This document shows, piece after piece, positions 24,213-32,949 of a stretch of DNA of 33,184 nt. Each line of letters opens with the position of its first letter. The first letter of the stretch is position 1. This DNA comes from Chloroflexota bacterium. Lineage in GTDB: Bacteria > Chloroflexota > Dehalococcoidia > SZUA-161. Both the position numbers and the translations under genes were made by a program. The DNA is taken from the NCBI GenBank assembly GCA_021787935.1, contig JAJYLC010000021.1, forward strand, positions 1-33,184, in the 5' to 3' direction. The notes beneath the pieces are model-generated. The model made no database searches. It saw only the letters and a list, made by a program, of their open reading frames with translations, and was not told where the DNA came from.

Positions 24213-24572
24213 ATGAGGGATTTGGTCAAGGCTATGAGGGCGTTGTCAGACGAGACAAGGCTCAGGATATTGAATCTGCTCCTGGTGAAAGAGTGTTGCG
24301 TTTGTGAGGTTATGCAGGCGCTGGACATCTCACAGACCAGGGCCTCTCGCAACCTGAGCGCCCTTTACGATGCCGGTTTCCTCAAGTTGAGGAAGGACGG
24401 CCTGTGGTCGTTGTATTCCATAGACAGAGAAGGGATGCAACCGCATTACGCTGACCTAGTCGAGGCGGTGAGAAAGGGGCTAAAGGGTAACGAGTTGGTG
24501 GCACAGGACAGGGAGCGCCTTAGAAAAGCCAAGCGCGTAGGCCCGGGCTGTGTCCGGAAATGTGCCAAATAG
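24213..24572 (+). CDS. arsR: ArsR-family arsenic-type regulator (second copy)
   Basis: A 119-residue repressor. The metalloid site is clear: ECCVCEV at residues 27-33 (Cys-28, Cys-29, Cys-31), the position used by As(III)/Sb(III)-sensing ArsR. The recognition helix SQTRASRNLSALYDAGFLKLRK and wing follow. A C-terminal CVRKC pair may add ligands. The context is a small protein and an ACR3 exporter downstream, so it most likely controls arsenite efflux. The ATG is 25 bases after the predicted transcription start. Confidence 0.9.
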   Translation: MRDLVKAMRALSDETRLRILNLLLVKECCVCEVMQALDISQTRASRNLSALYDAGFLKLRKDGLWSLYSIDREGMQPHYADLVEAVRKGLKGNELVAQDRERLRKAKRVGPGCVRKCAK

Positions 24573-24592
24573 CCTCTTTTTTTGCCATGAAT

Positions 24593-24608
24593 ATGCGTTA
24601 TTGCGCAT
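24593..24608. promoter_or_regulatory. Operator candidate, downstream copy
   Basis: ATGCG and CGCAT are perfect inverted repeats separated by 6 bases, and the surrounding word matches the reverse complement of the upstream operator. It lies 24 bases before the GTG of the next gene, so the second ArsR protein may also control that gene. Confidence 0.45.
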
Positions 24609-24631
24609 CTAGGCAAGAACCTTAGAAGGGG

Positions 24632-24847
24632 GTGCCTGTGCTTGAAATCAGAAAAACAGCCATAGCCCTCGAAGAGGAAGAACTGTTGGAGCTGGAACAA
24701 ATAATAGTTGACCGCGATGAAAAAGAGGCACTAATTTTCTTGAAGAAGTCGGTATATGACAAGGTGGTTCATTCTCAACAGGGCAAACTTAAATCACACC
24801 TAGATACCGGCGAAGACCCTGTGGGGAGATTCAGGCAGAAACTCTAG
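24632..24847 (+). CDS. Small conserved-looking protein in the arsenic cluster
   Basis: A 71-residue soluble, charged protein starting with GTG behind AGAAGGGG. It is predicted mostly helical (EEEELLELEQII, EALIFLKKSVYDKVV) and ends GKLKSHLDTGEDPVGRF. It has no cysteine. I recall similar small proteins near arsR genes but cannot name the family. It lies between the second arsR and the exporter, behind an ArsR-type operator word, so it probably belongs to the arsenic response. The function is unknown. Confidence 0.7.
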   Translation: MPVLEIRKTAIALEEEELLELEQIIVDRDEKEALIFLKKSVYDKVVHSQQGKLKSHLDTGEDPVGRFRQKL

Positions 24848-24852
24848 AGATA

Positions 24853-24949
24853 TGTCATTGCGAGGAGTTCCGATTCATCGGGACGACGAAGCAATCTCTG
24901 ATAATAGCTTCACGTAAGTACTGAGATTCTCGCTGCGCTCAGAATGACA
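24853..24949. mobile_element. 97-bp repeat with inverted ends (MITE or REP-like)
   Basis: The ends are TGTCATTGCGAG (24853-24864) and its near-complement CTCAGAATGACA (24938-24949), sharing the outer 7 bases exactly and the GAG/CTC block. Inside are the words ACGAAGCAATCTC and GAGATTCTCGCTGCGCTC, seen in interspersed repeats of many bacterial genomes. No coding region is present. A short palindromic interspersed repeat is the likely nature; copies elsewhere cannot be seen here. Confidence 0.55.
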
Positions 24950-25018
24950 CCAGGGTTTGAGCGAGGGATACTATGAGCAGCGCAACCTCATATCGAACAA
25001 CGAGACTAAAAGGAACAT

Positions 25019-26098
25019 ATGAATAAAGCTGAGACAATGGCCGGCATGCGTCGGCTTGCCTTGTTAGACCGCTTTCTGACGCTCTGGATATTCCTGGCGA
25101 TGGGGCTCGGGGTTGGGCTAGGCTATTTTATTCCTGGCACAGCCGATTTCATCAATAGCTTTCAAGTAGGCACCACATCCATTCCTATAGCTATCGGCCT
25201 CATACTCATGATGTATCCCCCGCTGGCCAAGGTGAAGTATGAGCAACTGGGCAAGGTGTTCCGCAACTGGCGTGTGCTTGCACTTTCCCTGGTGCAAAAC
25301 TGGGTTATCGGCCCGCTGCTCATGTTCTTCCTGGCTATCGGATTCCTCGGCTTCCTCTGGCCGTATCCTGAGTACATGCAAGGGCTGATCATGATTGGCT
25401 TGGCCCGCTGCATCGCCATGGTCATCGTCTGGAACGAGCTGGCCAAAGGCGACAGCGAGTATGCCGCCGGTCTGGTAGCCTTCAACTCCATCTTCCAGAT
25501 AGTTTTTTACTCGGTGTATGCCTATGTCTTCATAACAGTGCTTCCGGGATGGTTCGGGCTTCAAGGCACGATAGTACACGTCACCATAGGCCAGATCGCC
25601 CAGAGCGTATTCATCTATCTGGGCATACCCTTCTTCGGAGGAATGCTAACGCGCTTTGCACTCATAAAGACCAGGGGGCGGAACTGGTACGAGAAGAAGT
25701 TCATCCCCAGAATCAGCCCCATTACGCTTATCGCCCTGATCTTCACCATCGTGGTGATGTTCTCGCTCAAGGGCGAGTACATTATTGACCTGCCTCTGGA
25801 CGTGGTGCGCATCGCTGTCCCGCTGCTCGTCTACTTCGTGGCCATGTTCCTGGTATCGTTCTGGATGGGCAAGAGAATAGGCGCCGACTACTCTAAGACA
25901 GCGACTATCTCCTTCACTGCTGCCAGCAACAATTTCGAGCTGGCCATCGCTGTAGCAGTAGCAGTGTTCGGTATCGGCTCAGGGCAGGCCTTCGCTGCTG
26001 TCATCGGACCTCTGGTGGAGGTGCCAGTGCTGATCAGCTTGGTAAATGTAGCCTTGTACTTCCAGCGAAAGTATTTTCGTGCTGAGGCGGCAGCATAG
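25019..26098 (+). CDS. acr3: ACR3-family arsenite efflux transporter
   Basis: A 359-residue inner-membrane exporter with about ten hydrophobic segments that expels As(III). Family marks are [19 protein letters not shown] with the essential-type Cys (Cys-131) in the fourth helix, and [18 protein letters not shown] with the acidic residue in the ninth. AAAAGGAA precedes the ATG. There is no arsenate reductase nearby, which fits an anaerobe meeting arsenite directly. It is likely controlled by the upstream ArsR protein. A 17-codon reading frame overlaps the start (24973-25026). Confidence 0.95.
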   Translation: MNKAETMAGMRRLALLDRFLTLWIFLAMGLGVGLGYFIPGTADFINSFQVGTTSIPIAIGLILMMYPPLAKVKYEQLGKVFRNWRVLALSLVQNWVIGPLLMFFLAIGFLGFLWPYPEYMQGLIMIGLARCIAMVIVWNELAKGDSEYAAGLVAFNSIFQIVFYSVYAYVFITVLPGWFGLQGTIVHVTIGQIAQSVFIYLGIPFFGGMLTRFALIKTRGRNWYEKKFIPRISPITLIALIFTIVVMFSLKGEYIIDLPLDVVRIAVPLLVYFVAMFLVSFWMGKRIGADYSKTATISFTAASNNFELAIAVAVAVFGIGSGQAFAAVIGPLVEVPVLISLVNVALYFQRKYFRAEAAA

Positions 26099-26145
26099 CA
26101 GAGAAATGAAGGAAATCGCTCGATTCTGCCAGGAGACTATCTGAC

Positions 26146-26874
26146 ATGGAAAAATTAGATTCTGAAAATCATAAGTCCGGCTGTTTGGTCTGTGGAAGGG
26201 AGCTTGTGTATCACGATACCTATGAATCCCGTGAGTGCTTCTATTGCAAGCAGTCCTATGAGACGAATGTAACCTGCGCTGCAGGGCACTATATATGTGA
26301 CTCATGCCACAGCCTTTCGGCAATCAACATTATAAGGCAGTTTTGCGACTCGAGCGAGCTCACCGATCCTTTGCGGATGGCTCTCATCCTGATGCGGCAT
26401 CCCGCGGTGAAGATGCATGGTCCCGAGCACCATTTTCTGGTTCCGGCGGTATTACTGGCTGCCTACTATAACCTAACAGGGGAGGCTGCGAAGAAGAAAG
26501 AGAAGATTGAGCAGGCGGAGAAGAGGGCTAAACAGATATTAGGAGGTTTCTGCGGTTTCTACGGAGACTGCGGTGCCGCCGTGGGGACAGGCATTTTCTT
26601 GAGCCTTATCACCGGTGCCACTCCTCTTTCTGTGGATAGCTGGAGGCTTTCTAATCTGATGACGGCTGAGTCCCTCAGGTCTGTTGCTCTCCACGGCGGG
26701 CCCAGGTGCTGTAAACGGAACACTTATCTTGCCATCCTGGAGGCTGCCCGGTTTCTGAAAGAGAACCTTAACATCCGGATGGATATATCTTCAAAAATCA
26801 AATGTGAGTTCAGCCCGTTGAACAAGGAATGTCTGAAAGAGGGATGCGTTTTCTATTCAGGGTATAAAGGATAA
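26146..26874 (+). CDS. DUF5714-like cysteine-rich protein
   Basis: A 242-residue soluble protein I place near DUF5714 by its pattern: an N-terminal zinc-like part with GCLVCGREL, CFYCKQSY and HYICDSCHS, a middle HGPEHHFLVPAVLLAAYYN segment, then the glycine-rich stretch GGFCGFYGDCGAAVGTGIFLS. A C-terminal Cys-rich tail (CCKRN, KCEFS, CVFYSG) follows. Cysteines are about 7 percent of residues, suggesting metal or iron-sulfur binding. It lies 47 bases after the exporter, so it may be the last gene of the arsenic operon. The activity is unknown. The following 59 bases hold nothing recognisable. Confidence 0.82.
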   Translation: MEKLDSENHKSGCLVCGRELVYHDTYESRECFYCKQSYETNVTCAAGHYICDSCHSLSAINIIRQFCDSSELTDPLRMALILMRHPAVKMHGPEHHFLVPAVLLAAYYNLTGEAAKKKEKIEQAEKRAKQILGGFCGFYGDCGAAVGTGIFLSLITGATPLSVDSWRLSNLMTAESLRSVALHGGPRCCKRNTYLAILEAARFLKENLNIRMDISSKIKCEFSPLNKECLKEGCVFYSGYKG

Positions 26875-26933
26875 AGAGCGGCTTGCTGATATTTTCCCCG
26901 GAATCTAGTTACATAAACTTCTGATTTTGTGTG

Positions 26934-27221
26934 CTATATAATCGGGGCAAACGGCCGTTGTAGAACTGTCATTATCTGGCTTACTAAAGTCTGTACATGT
27001 GCCATTGATTGATAGGCCGCAGCCTCAATTCCGTGCTCTTTTCTCCATCTTAGGTGTGGCTCATCATCCCATTTCGCGGCAATATGAAGTGCCAGGCAAT
27101 AAAGCATGGCAAAATTACCTACGCAAGGGACTACCTTGTCGCAAATCGGGCATCTAGCTTGCCCAGTAACCTCTGCCCTCGTTGTCTTCGTAAAGGTACG
27201 TAAGCTATCAACCTGTAACAT
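26934..27221 (-). CDS. Small Cys/His-rich protein, unknown
   Basis: A 95-residue frame not recognised by name. It has a zinc-finger-like array, C-P-x-C (24, 27), Cys-33, Cys-42, His-46, His-57, set in ordinary soluble sequence, so it may bind a metal. TAGGTGGG stands upstream of the ATG. It lies 68 bases after the short TPR gene on the same strand. Length and context make it likely but not certain. Confidence 0.55.
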   Translation of the reverse strand: MLQVDSLRTFTKTTRAEVTGQARCPICDKVVPCVGNFAMLYCLALHIAAKWDDEPHLRWRKEHGIEAAAYQSMAHVQTLVSQIMTVLQRPFAPII

Positions 27222-27289
27222 GTCCCACCTAAATGCTGCCTGTGATGTTCAGCTCAGACAATGGCTTTGGCAAGCCCATCTCCCAGACT

Positions 27290-27742
27290 TTAACAATATC
27301 CTCCTGCCATGCAGGAATAGACTGCTTTAATTACCCTGCAAAGATGGTGCATTCTCTCTTCAACTATCTTGGTAACTATCTTGTTATACTCATCCTCTCG
27401 CATTACCAGGTCGATATATTCTTGGTAACACTGCACTGCTTTGATGCATTCACCCAATTTTTCATAAGCTTCTCCCAGACCCAAAAGCGCGTCAGCATCG
27501 CGTGGATCAATGTGCAAGATTTCTTGCCATTCCGCGATAGCCTTATCGAGTTTCTTTTGACGTTGATAAGTAGCCGCGAGGTTGTGGCGTGGCCTAGTAA
27601 GAAGAGGCTCCAGTTTAAGCGCTTTTCCCAACTCATTTATAGGCAGTCTAACATCACTCCTGGCATAAAAACTGGTACTCTTGAATCCTGTATGAGGGAC
27701 TCTGGCTCGAACTGCCTTGACATTCACTTCCCCTGTCACCAT
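27290..27742 (-). CDS. Short TPR-repeat protein
   Basis: A 150-residue protein with about two clear tetratricopeptide units (HNLAATYQRQKKLDKAIAEW and ALLGLGEAYEKLGECIKAVQ). The unit before them is poor, and the tail ends in an amphipathic and Cys-bearing segment. An upstream in-frame start would add 21 residues, but AGGAGGTGGG stands just before the ATG at 27742, which decides the start. TPR proteins act as protein-binding scaffolds; no partner is known. It may be a shortened relative of the larger TPR protein two genes upstream. Confidence 0.75.
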   Translation of the reverse strand: MVTGEVNVKAVRARVPHTGFKSTSFYARSDVRLPINELGKALKLEPLLTRPRHNLAATYQRQKKLDKAIAEWQEILHIDPRDADALLGLGEAYEKLGECIKAVQCYQEYIDLVMREDEYNKIVTKIVEERMHHLCRVIKAVYSCMAGGYC

Positions 27743-27868
27743 AATTCCCACCTCCTGACTTGCCAGTGGCAACAAAGCCCAATATCCGCAATTGATAGGA
27801 TTCAAAAGAGCTGTCCGATTTCTGCCTGAGCACCTTTCTCCAAGTGATGTCTTTTTCTTTCCGGCAGA

Positions 27869-28117
27869 TTAAAATATTTCCTCCAAAACTCCAGTCCAGC
27901 ATTCGGTGTTTTCGTCGTACAGGGCATGAAGGTCATATGCGCAATATGGCCTTAAGGCCGCAAGCAAATCCTGCATTTTCCGAGCTATATCGCTCAACTC
28001 AGCCAAACCCTCGCTCTTGAACGTAAGCACAACACCACTTGCGGGAAAAGACAATGTCTTCTCTTCGTTTATGGGTTTATCTGTAGCAGTCCTGAGTGCC
28101 GATTTAACTTCGCTCAC
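27869..28117 (-). CDS. Small protein between two TPR genes, unknown
   Basis: An 82-residue soluble protein with no family I recognise. It mixes a beta-like part (TLSFPASGVVLTFKS) with a helix (LAELSDIARKMQDLLAALRP) and an acidic tail that ends TGVLEEIF. GGAGGGG six bases upstream favours the GTG at 28117; ATG at 28132 gives 87 residues but lacks a ribosome site. It lies within a same-strand run with the two TPR genes, so it is probably co-transcribed. Confidence 0.6.
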   Translation of the reverse strand: MSEVKSALRTATDKPINEEKTLSFPASGVVLTFKSEGLAELSDIARKMQDLLAALRPYCAYDLHALYDENTECWTGVLEEIF

Positions 28118-28150
28118 TTTCAACCCCTCCATTTTTTCCGGCCCGAACCT

Positions 28151-28720
28151 TTAATTTATTAATGCAGTCTCTTTTCTAAGCTGGTTAATCATACCCACGG
28201 CTACTTCGACATATTGGGCATCGTCCGGTGGAGCCAACTTGATAAACCTCTCGTAGAACTCTAGAGCCTTTTGGAATTCCTCCTGACTTTGGTAGATTTC
28301 CCCGAGGCTGAAATTCGTGGCGGCATCATCAGGGTCTATATTTAAAGCTTCCTGCAACTCAGCCATTGCCAGGTAAACACTGCCCATGGCCTTGTATGCA
28401 ACGCTCAGATTGTAGTGGCTCTGGGCAAGGCCCGGGTTTATTTTGAGCGCCTCTTTAAATTCCGTGATGGCCTGCTCAGCATTGCCCAGGGCGTAATAGG
28501 CAACTCCCAGATTATTATGAGCATCGGCAAAACCCGGGTTAACAATTAAGGCCCTCTCGTACTCGCCAATCGCTAAATCCACTTGCCCTTGAACGTGGTG
28601 AGCAACTCCCATGTTGTTGTGCTCTTCGGCATCTATGCCTCTCGCCGTCTTCACACTGCCGGCTCTGCGCTCTATCTTCCACGTGGTCGGGTCATCGGTT
28701 ACGCCTGCTTTGCTTGCCAT
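28151..28720 (-). CDS. TPR-repeat protein
   Basis: A 189-residue soluble protein made of about four TPR units from residue 35 on (AHHVQGQVDLAIGEYERAL, then AYYALGNAEQAITEFKEAL, AYKAMGSVYLAMAELQEAL and IYQSQEEFQKALEFYERFI), each of 34 residues. TPR arrays bind partner proteins. The ATG is preceded by a run of eight G bases (28727-28734 on the + strand as C), an unusual homopolymeric ribosome site. It lies 138 bases downstream of crp. Confidence 0.85.
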   Translation of the reverse strand: MASKAGVTDDPTTWKIERRAGSVKTARGIDAEEHNNMGVAHHVQGQVDLAIGEYERALIVNPGFADAHNNLGVAYYALGNAEQAITEFKEALKINPGLAQSHYNLSVAYKAMGSVYLAMAELQEALNIDPDDAATNFSLGEIYQSQEEFQKALEFYERFIKLAPPDDAQYVEVAVGMINQLRKETALIN

Positions 28721-28858
28721 CGGACTCCCCCCCCTCTGAGTTTTATCTTAGCGAAGCTTTTCAAGTAGGGTTATTAACGGGATTACACAAAAAAAGTAAA
28801 CCAATTTACATTTTGTTAATTTCAGAGGGCTTAAGTAAGGTCGGGCCGGGGGGGCAGT

Positions 28859-29539
28859 TTAGTGTATTTGCTTTCGCATCTCTTCGGGTCGGAGGATAGT
28901 GATGCGTTTCTTGTCGATGCAGATTAGACCTTTATCTTGAAATATGCCCAGCAGTTTGTTGATGGCAACCCGGCTTGCTCCCACGAAATTCGCTAAGTCC
29001 TGCTGCGTGAGACGAAGGTCTATCTCTATACCTCTTTTAGTTACGAGGCCGTGTTTTTCACTTAACTCCATGAGTCTCCTGCGAAGCCGCGCTGACAGAT
29101 CGAGAAAAATGGCGTCCTCCAGCAGGACATTAGTGCGCCGCAAACGCTCGCTTAAAGCAGCCAGCATGTCAGCAGCAAGCCCAGCGTGTTTGCCTAAAAC
29201 GTCCAGGAAATCATCACGGTGCAAAGTAAAAACCTCGGTGTCTACCATTGCTATGGCATTGGCTGAACGAGGCCTGCTGTCCAGCAGAGAGAGTTCGCCA
29301 AAGAAGTCGCTATCAGTCAGGATGGCCAGGATTACTTCCTCTCCCTCCGGGGAGGCTGTCGTAATCTTTACTTGTCCGGCATTAATGATGTGAAGCATGG
29401 AACCTTGGTCGTCTTTGTGGAAAATAGTCTCACCTCTCCGATAATGCCGGGTTGTCAGCTTAGTGGCAAGCTCCGCAAGATAGGCAGGCTTCAATGAGGC
29501 AAAAACGGGGACTTTGGCCAGCAAATTTACCTTTTCCAT
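28859..29539 (-). CDS. Crp/Fnr-family transcription regulator
   Basis: A 226-residue activator or repressor. A cyclic-nucleotide-binding domain lies at residues about 10-125, with the phosphate-binding cassette FFGELSLLDSRPRSANAIA. The dimer helix follows, then an HTH domain with LTQQDLANFVGASRVAINKLL. There is no N-terminal cysteine cluster, so it is not an Fnr-type oxygen sensor; the cassette fits cAMP-like ligands. It lies 37 bases after the cyclase gene on the same strand, which suggests a cyclase-receptor pair. Confidence 0.9.
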   Translation of the reverse strand: MEKVNLLAKVPVFASLKPAYLAELATKLTTRHYRRGETIFHKDDQGSMLHIINAGQVKITTASPEGEEVILAILTDSDFFGELSLLDSRPRSANAIAMVDTEVFTLHRDDFLDVLGKHAGLAADMLAALSERLRRTNVLLEDAIFLDLSARLRRRLMELSEKHGLVTKRGIEIDLRLTQQDLANFVGASRVAINKLLGIFQDKGLICIDKKRITILRPEEMRKQIH

Positions 29540-29576
29540 GTTCGCAAGCTCAACAAGCCATGACTAACTAAATGTG

Positions 29577-32500
29577 TTAGCTTTGTACACTCTCCAAAAC
29601 TGAAAGCGTACGGCTCAGCCAGAAATCCATTCCCATATCCCTGAATAACCGCTCGGCCCATCCAAGGCTTTCCAAGGCAGGTTCCTTTTTTTCAAAATTG
29701 GCGTAAAGTTCTCCGAGATAGAGATAACCCTGAGCGCACTTCGGTCTCGCTTTCATAGACTCAAGTTCCCTGATACCACGAAGAATGTACTCTTCCGCTT
29801 CACCATATTTAGACTTACCGACTCTCCCTAATATTCTTCCCAATAATATCTTCGAGTCAGCGCTGATGAGTTTCTCTTCGTTCTTTTCAGCCAAGGTGAA
29901 TGCGTCTTTGGCACGCTTAAGGGCGTTTGTAATATCACCTTTTTCGAAATGCAACAGGGCCAGACAATAATAGCACTGTGAGAATTGTATGGATACAACG
30001 CTTTCACGGTAGATTTGAGCGGCTCTGTCCAAATACCTCTTAGCTTCTTCGAGTTTGCCCATAAGAAAATAGGCCTGGCCTAGTTGCATCCAGTTCAGCG
30101 CCGGCAGGGCAACGATACCGGACTCTTCAGTGCGCTTTATGGCGTTTTGCGCGTGAATTAGAGCAGCCTGTCCATCACCTTTGTCAAGGCAAATAAAACA
30201 GTATATGGTTTCGGCGGTGGCCAAGTTATATAGATTATTCAAGTCCAATGCGGAATTGAGCGCCCTTTCGCATATACTTTCAGCCTGCGCAAAGTTACCG
30301 AGTATGCCCAGGCTAACTGCATAGAATGCCAAGAATGCAGAATATAGGTTGAGGGGACCACCAAAGCAATCGGATTGCCTTCCGGTTTCTTCAAGTAGAG
30401 TGAGTACTCTGGGAGCCATTTCAACCAGCTTCAGATGCTGGCCCGCCACACTGTAGGAGGCACATATATTGAATGCGACGGGGACTGCAAGGTCGACGTC
30501 TTCGATTTCCTCAGCTTGGGCAAGACAACGCTCAGCGTACTCTGTGCCTTTAATAATATCGCCATGAAACGAATAATACAGACCTAAGCTGCTATTAATA
30601 ATGGCGCAGCTTTTTTCATCATGGAACTCACTTGCGATGTTTTCTCCTTCCTGTAGCATTTTGAGTGAGTCTTCAGGATAAGCCAGCACTCGCATCGGGC
30701 CTTCTGCGGCGAGACAGACCCCGAGCTTTTTCTTCCTGTTGTCAGCTATGTCAGTCTGCAGGTTAAGCATGTTCATAGCTTCTCTGTAGAAATTAAGGGC
30801 CTCCCGATTAGCGTATTTGCGCGCTGCTTTGTCTCCTGATAATTTAAGATATTCATAGGCTTTCTGAGGGTTATCGCTCTTAGAATAATGATGTGCCAAC
30901 ATCTCATAGAAGTCCTCCAGGCGGTCCGGGTAGAGTTGTTCGATGGCTCGGCCTGTTTTTTCATGAATTCCTTTTCTTTTTCGGGCGAGCAGGGTGTTAT
31001 AAACCACCTCCTGGGTGAGCATATGTTTAAATGTGTATTCCAACTCCGGAAACAGGTTCTTCTCGTATATGAATTCTAGCCCCTGTAAGCTTAGCAGGTG
31101 GGATTTGAGCTCTTCTCCCATTGCCGTCGTGGTCTGGAGCAGACGAAAAGGGAAGTCCCTCCCTATAACAGACGCAACCTGCAGAATCTGTTTTAGGTTG
31201 GGATCGAGACGGTCTATGCGCGCTGCAATTATGCCCTGTATTGTGTCAGGCACCTGCACTTCGGGTGTTTTTCTGCTGAGGGTATACTCATGGTCTGTTT
31301 TCTTTATAGAACCATTCTCAACTAAGGCACGGGTCAGTTCTTCCACAAACAGGGCATTACCTCCCGCTTTGCTTACAATAACCTCTTTCAACTCGGAGCT
31401 TACATCACCATCTTTCAACACACGCTGAAGCAGCTTCTTGCTGTCTCTGGAGGAAAACTGATCCAATCCAATCTGTTTGTAATAAGACTTGCTGCCCCAC
31501 TCATGCGAGAGCCCGGGTCGGTAGAGGATTATCAATAGGACACGAGCATTGGGCAGCCAGTCGATGAAATAGCTCAGGAACTCCTGCGATGTCGAATCAA
31601 TCCATTGAGCGTCTTCGATAGCAAATATTAGCGTCTTATTTTGGCTTTCACGAACCAGGAGATTCCTTATCGCCTCGAATGCTTTTTCTCTCTTCAATGA
31701 CGGTTCGAGATTGATATGTTCCTGATTGTCAACTGTTAGAGATAGAACTTCGTGTAACGGGGGCAAAATATCCTTAAGCTTTTCATCGAGTTGCATTATT
31801 TTGTCCCTGATTTTTATCTTGATACTAAACTCACGTTCTCCTTCGTCAATATTGAAATAGGCTCTAAGGATATCCAATATCGGTAAATATGGCATGGCCC
31901 CGACATAATGCAGGCACCGACCCTCGAGGTAAGTGTAACGCTCTTCGGGAAGCATCCTTCTCACCTCAAGGAGCAGCCTTGATTTGCCCACGCCTGCCTC
32001 GCCCACTATACCCACCACCTGGCCGTGTCCGGATTGTGTTTTTTCAAAAACTTCTTTGAGAACTTCGATTTCTTTCTCCCTGCCCACGAATTTCGCCAAG
32101 CCCTTGAGAATAGCGGCCTCAAGCCTTGTCTTGAGATGGCTCGTTCCTGTTAGCCTGTAGACTTCCAGAGGTTCTTCCTTCCCTTTTACGTTTACTTCAC
32201 CCAAAGGCTGGAATGTGAAGAAGTCTTTGGCTATCTTATAGGTACTGGCAGAAGCTACGATGTTTGTGGGTTCAGCGATGCCTTGCATTCTGGAGGCTAG
32301 GTTAGTCGTATCTCCAATGGCAGTATAGTCCATATGTAAGTCATTTCCGATGGCGCCCACGATGACTGGGCCTGAGTTGAGCCCGACGCGCATTAAGAAG
32401 TCCACATTATGCTGTTTACTCACCTTCTCGCTGTATTTGGCGATGGCTCGCTGAATAGCGAGGGCAGCGTAGCAGGCGCGTTGAGCGTGATCTTCGGAGG

Positions 32501-32948
32501 CTATGGGGGCGCCGAACAGGGCCATGACGCCATCGCCGGTGAATTTGTCTATAGTACCTTCGTATTTATGGATTTCGCCTATTAAGAGCCTGAAGCATCC
32601 GTCCATCATCTGATGGACTTCCTCGGGGTCGAGCTTCTCGGAGATGGAAGTATAGTTGCAGACATCGGCGAACAGGACGGTGACTATCTTGTGTTCTCCC
32701 TCGATGGAGCTTCGCATGGTCAGGATTTTATCAGCCAGGGATTTAGGGATGTAGGAGCTAGGTTTTGAGTAGTCGATCGAAGGTGCAGCCCTGGTCTGTG
32801 TCAAACTGTGGCCGCATCCGCCGCAGAATTTGTCTTCGGGGAGATTTTCGAAGCCACATTCGAGACAAGGGTATCCAAGCTTCGCCCCACATTCGCGGCA
32901 GAACTTCCTTTTATCGGGGTTTTCAAACTTACACTTCGGGCACTTCAT
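29577..32948 (-). CDS. Class III adenylate cyclase with zinc ribbons, AAA-type ATPase and TPR region
   Basis: A 1123-residue signalling protein. Residues 2-46 hold two zinc-ribbon-like Cys pairs (CPKC, CREC, CLEC, CGGC). The cyclase domain (about 85-225) has FADVCNYTS with metal Asp-95, FTGDGVMALFG with Asp-139, and the TAIGDTTNLASR motif with catalytic Asn/Arg. Walker A GEAGVGKS is at 316-323 and Walker B IFAIEDAQW at about 440-448. The C-terminal half, from about residue 700, is TPR-like helices. This matches cyclase-ATPase-TPR fusions known in several phyla. ATG at 32948 is chosen because the zinc ribbon begins there; an upstream in-frame start would add 56 unlike residues. It probably makes cAMP for the neighbouring Crp. 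Confidence 0.9.
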   Translation of the reverse strand: MKCPKCKFENPDKRKFCRECGAKLGYPCLECGFENLPEDKFCGGCGHSLTQTRAAPSIDYSKPSSYIPKSLADKILTMRSSIEGEHKIVTVLFADVCNYTSISEKLDPEEVHQMMDGCFRLLIGEIHKYEGTIDKFTGDGVMALFGAPIASEDHAQRACYAALAIQRAIAKYSEKVSKQHNVDFLMRVGLNSGPVIVGAIGNDLHMDYTAIGDTTNLASRMQGIAEPTNIVASASTYKIAKDFFTFQPLGEVNVKGKEEPLEVYRLTGTSHLKTRLEAAILKGLAKFVGREKEIEVLKEVFEKTQSGHGQVVGIVGEAGVGKSRLLLEVRRMLPEERYTYLEGRCLHYVGAMPYLPILDILRAYFNIDEGEREFSIKIKIRDKIMQLDEKLKDILPPLHEVLSLTVDNQEHINLEPSLKREKAFEAIRNLLVRESQNKTLIFAIEDAQWIDSTSQEFLSYFIDWLPNARVLLIILYRPGLSHEWGSKSYYKQIGLDQFSSRDSKKLLQRVLKDGDVSSELKEVIVSKAGGNALFVEELTRALVENGSIKKTDHEYTLSRKTPEVQVPDTIQGIIAARIDRLDPNLKQILQVASVIGRDFPFRLLQTTTAMGEELKSHLLSLQGLEFIYEKNLFPELEYTFKHMLTQEVVYNTLLARKRKGIHEKTGRAIEQLYPDRLEDFYEMLAHHYSKSDNPQKAYEYLKLSGDKAARKYANREALNFYREAMNMLNLQTDIADNRKKKLGVCLAAEGPMRVLAYPEDSLKMLQEGENIASEFHDEKSCAIINSSLGLYYSFHGDIIKGTEYAERCLAQAEEIEDVDLAVPVAFNICASYSVAGQHLKLVEMAPRVLTLLEETGRQSDCFGGPLNLYSAFLAFYAVSLGILGNFAQAESICERALNSALDLNNLYNLATAETIYCFICLDKGDGQAALIHAQNAIKRTEESGIVALPALNWMQLGQAYFLMGKLEEAKRYLDRAAQIYRESVVSIQFSQCYYCLALLHFEKGDITNALKRAKDAFTLAEKNEEKLISADSKILLGRILGRVGKSKYGEAEEYILRGIRELESMKARPKCAQGYLYLGELYANFEKKEPALESLGWAERLFRDMGMDFWLSRTLSVLESVQS

Positions 32949-32949
32949 T

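Noticed and set aside
24573-24583. T-run after the second arsR gene as an intrinsic terminator
   Set aside because: Only a 4-5 bp stem with a long loop precedes it, so termination is doubtful.
29564-29580. Short inverted repeat at the cyclase stop codon
   Set aside because: Only 5 bp with a 7-base loop and no T-run; likely chance.
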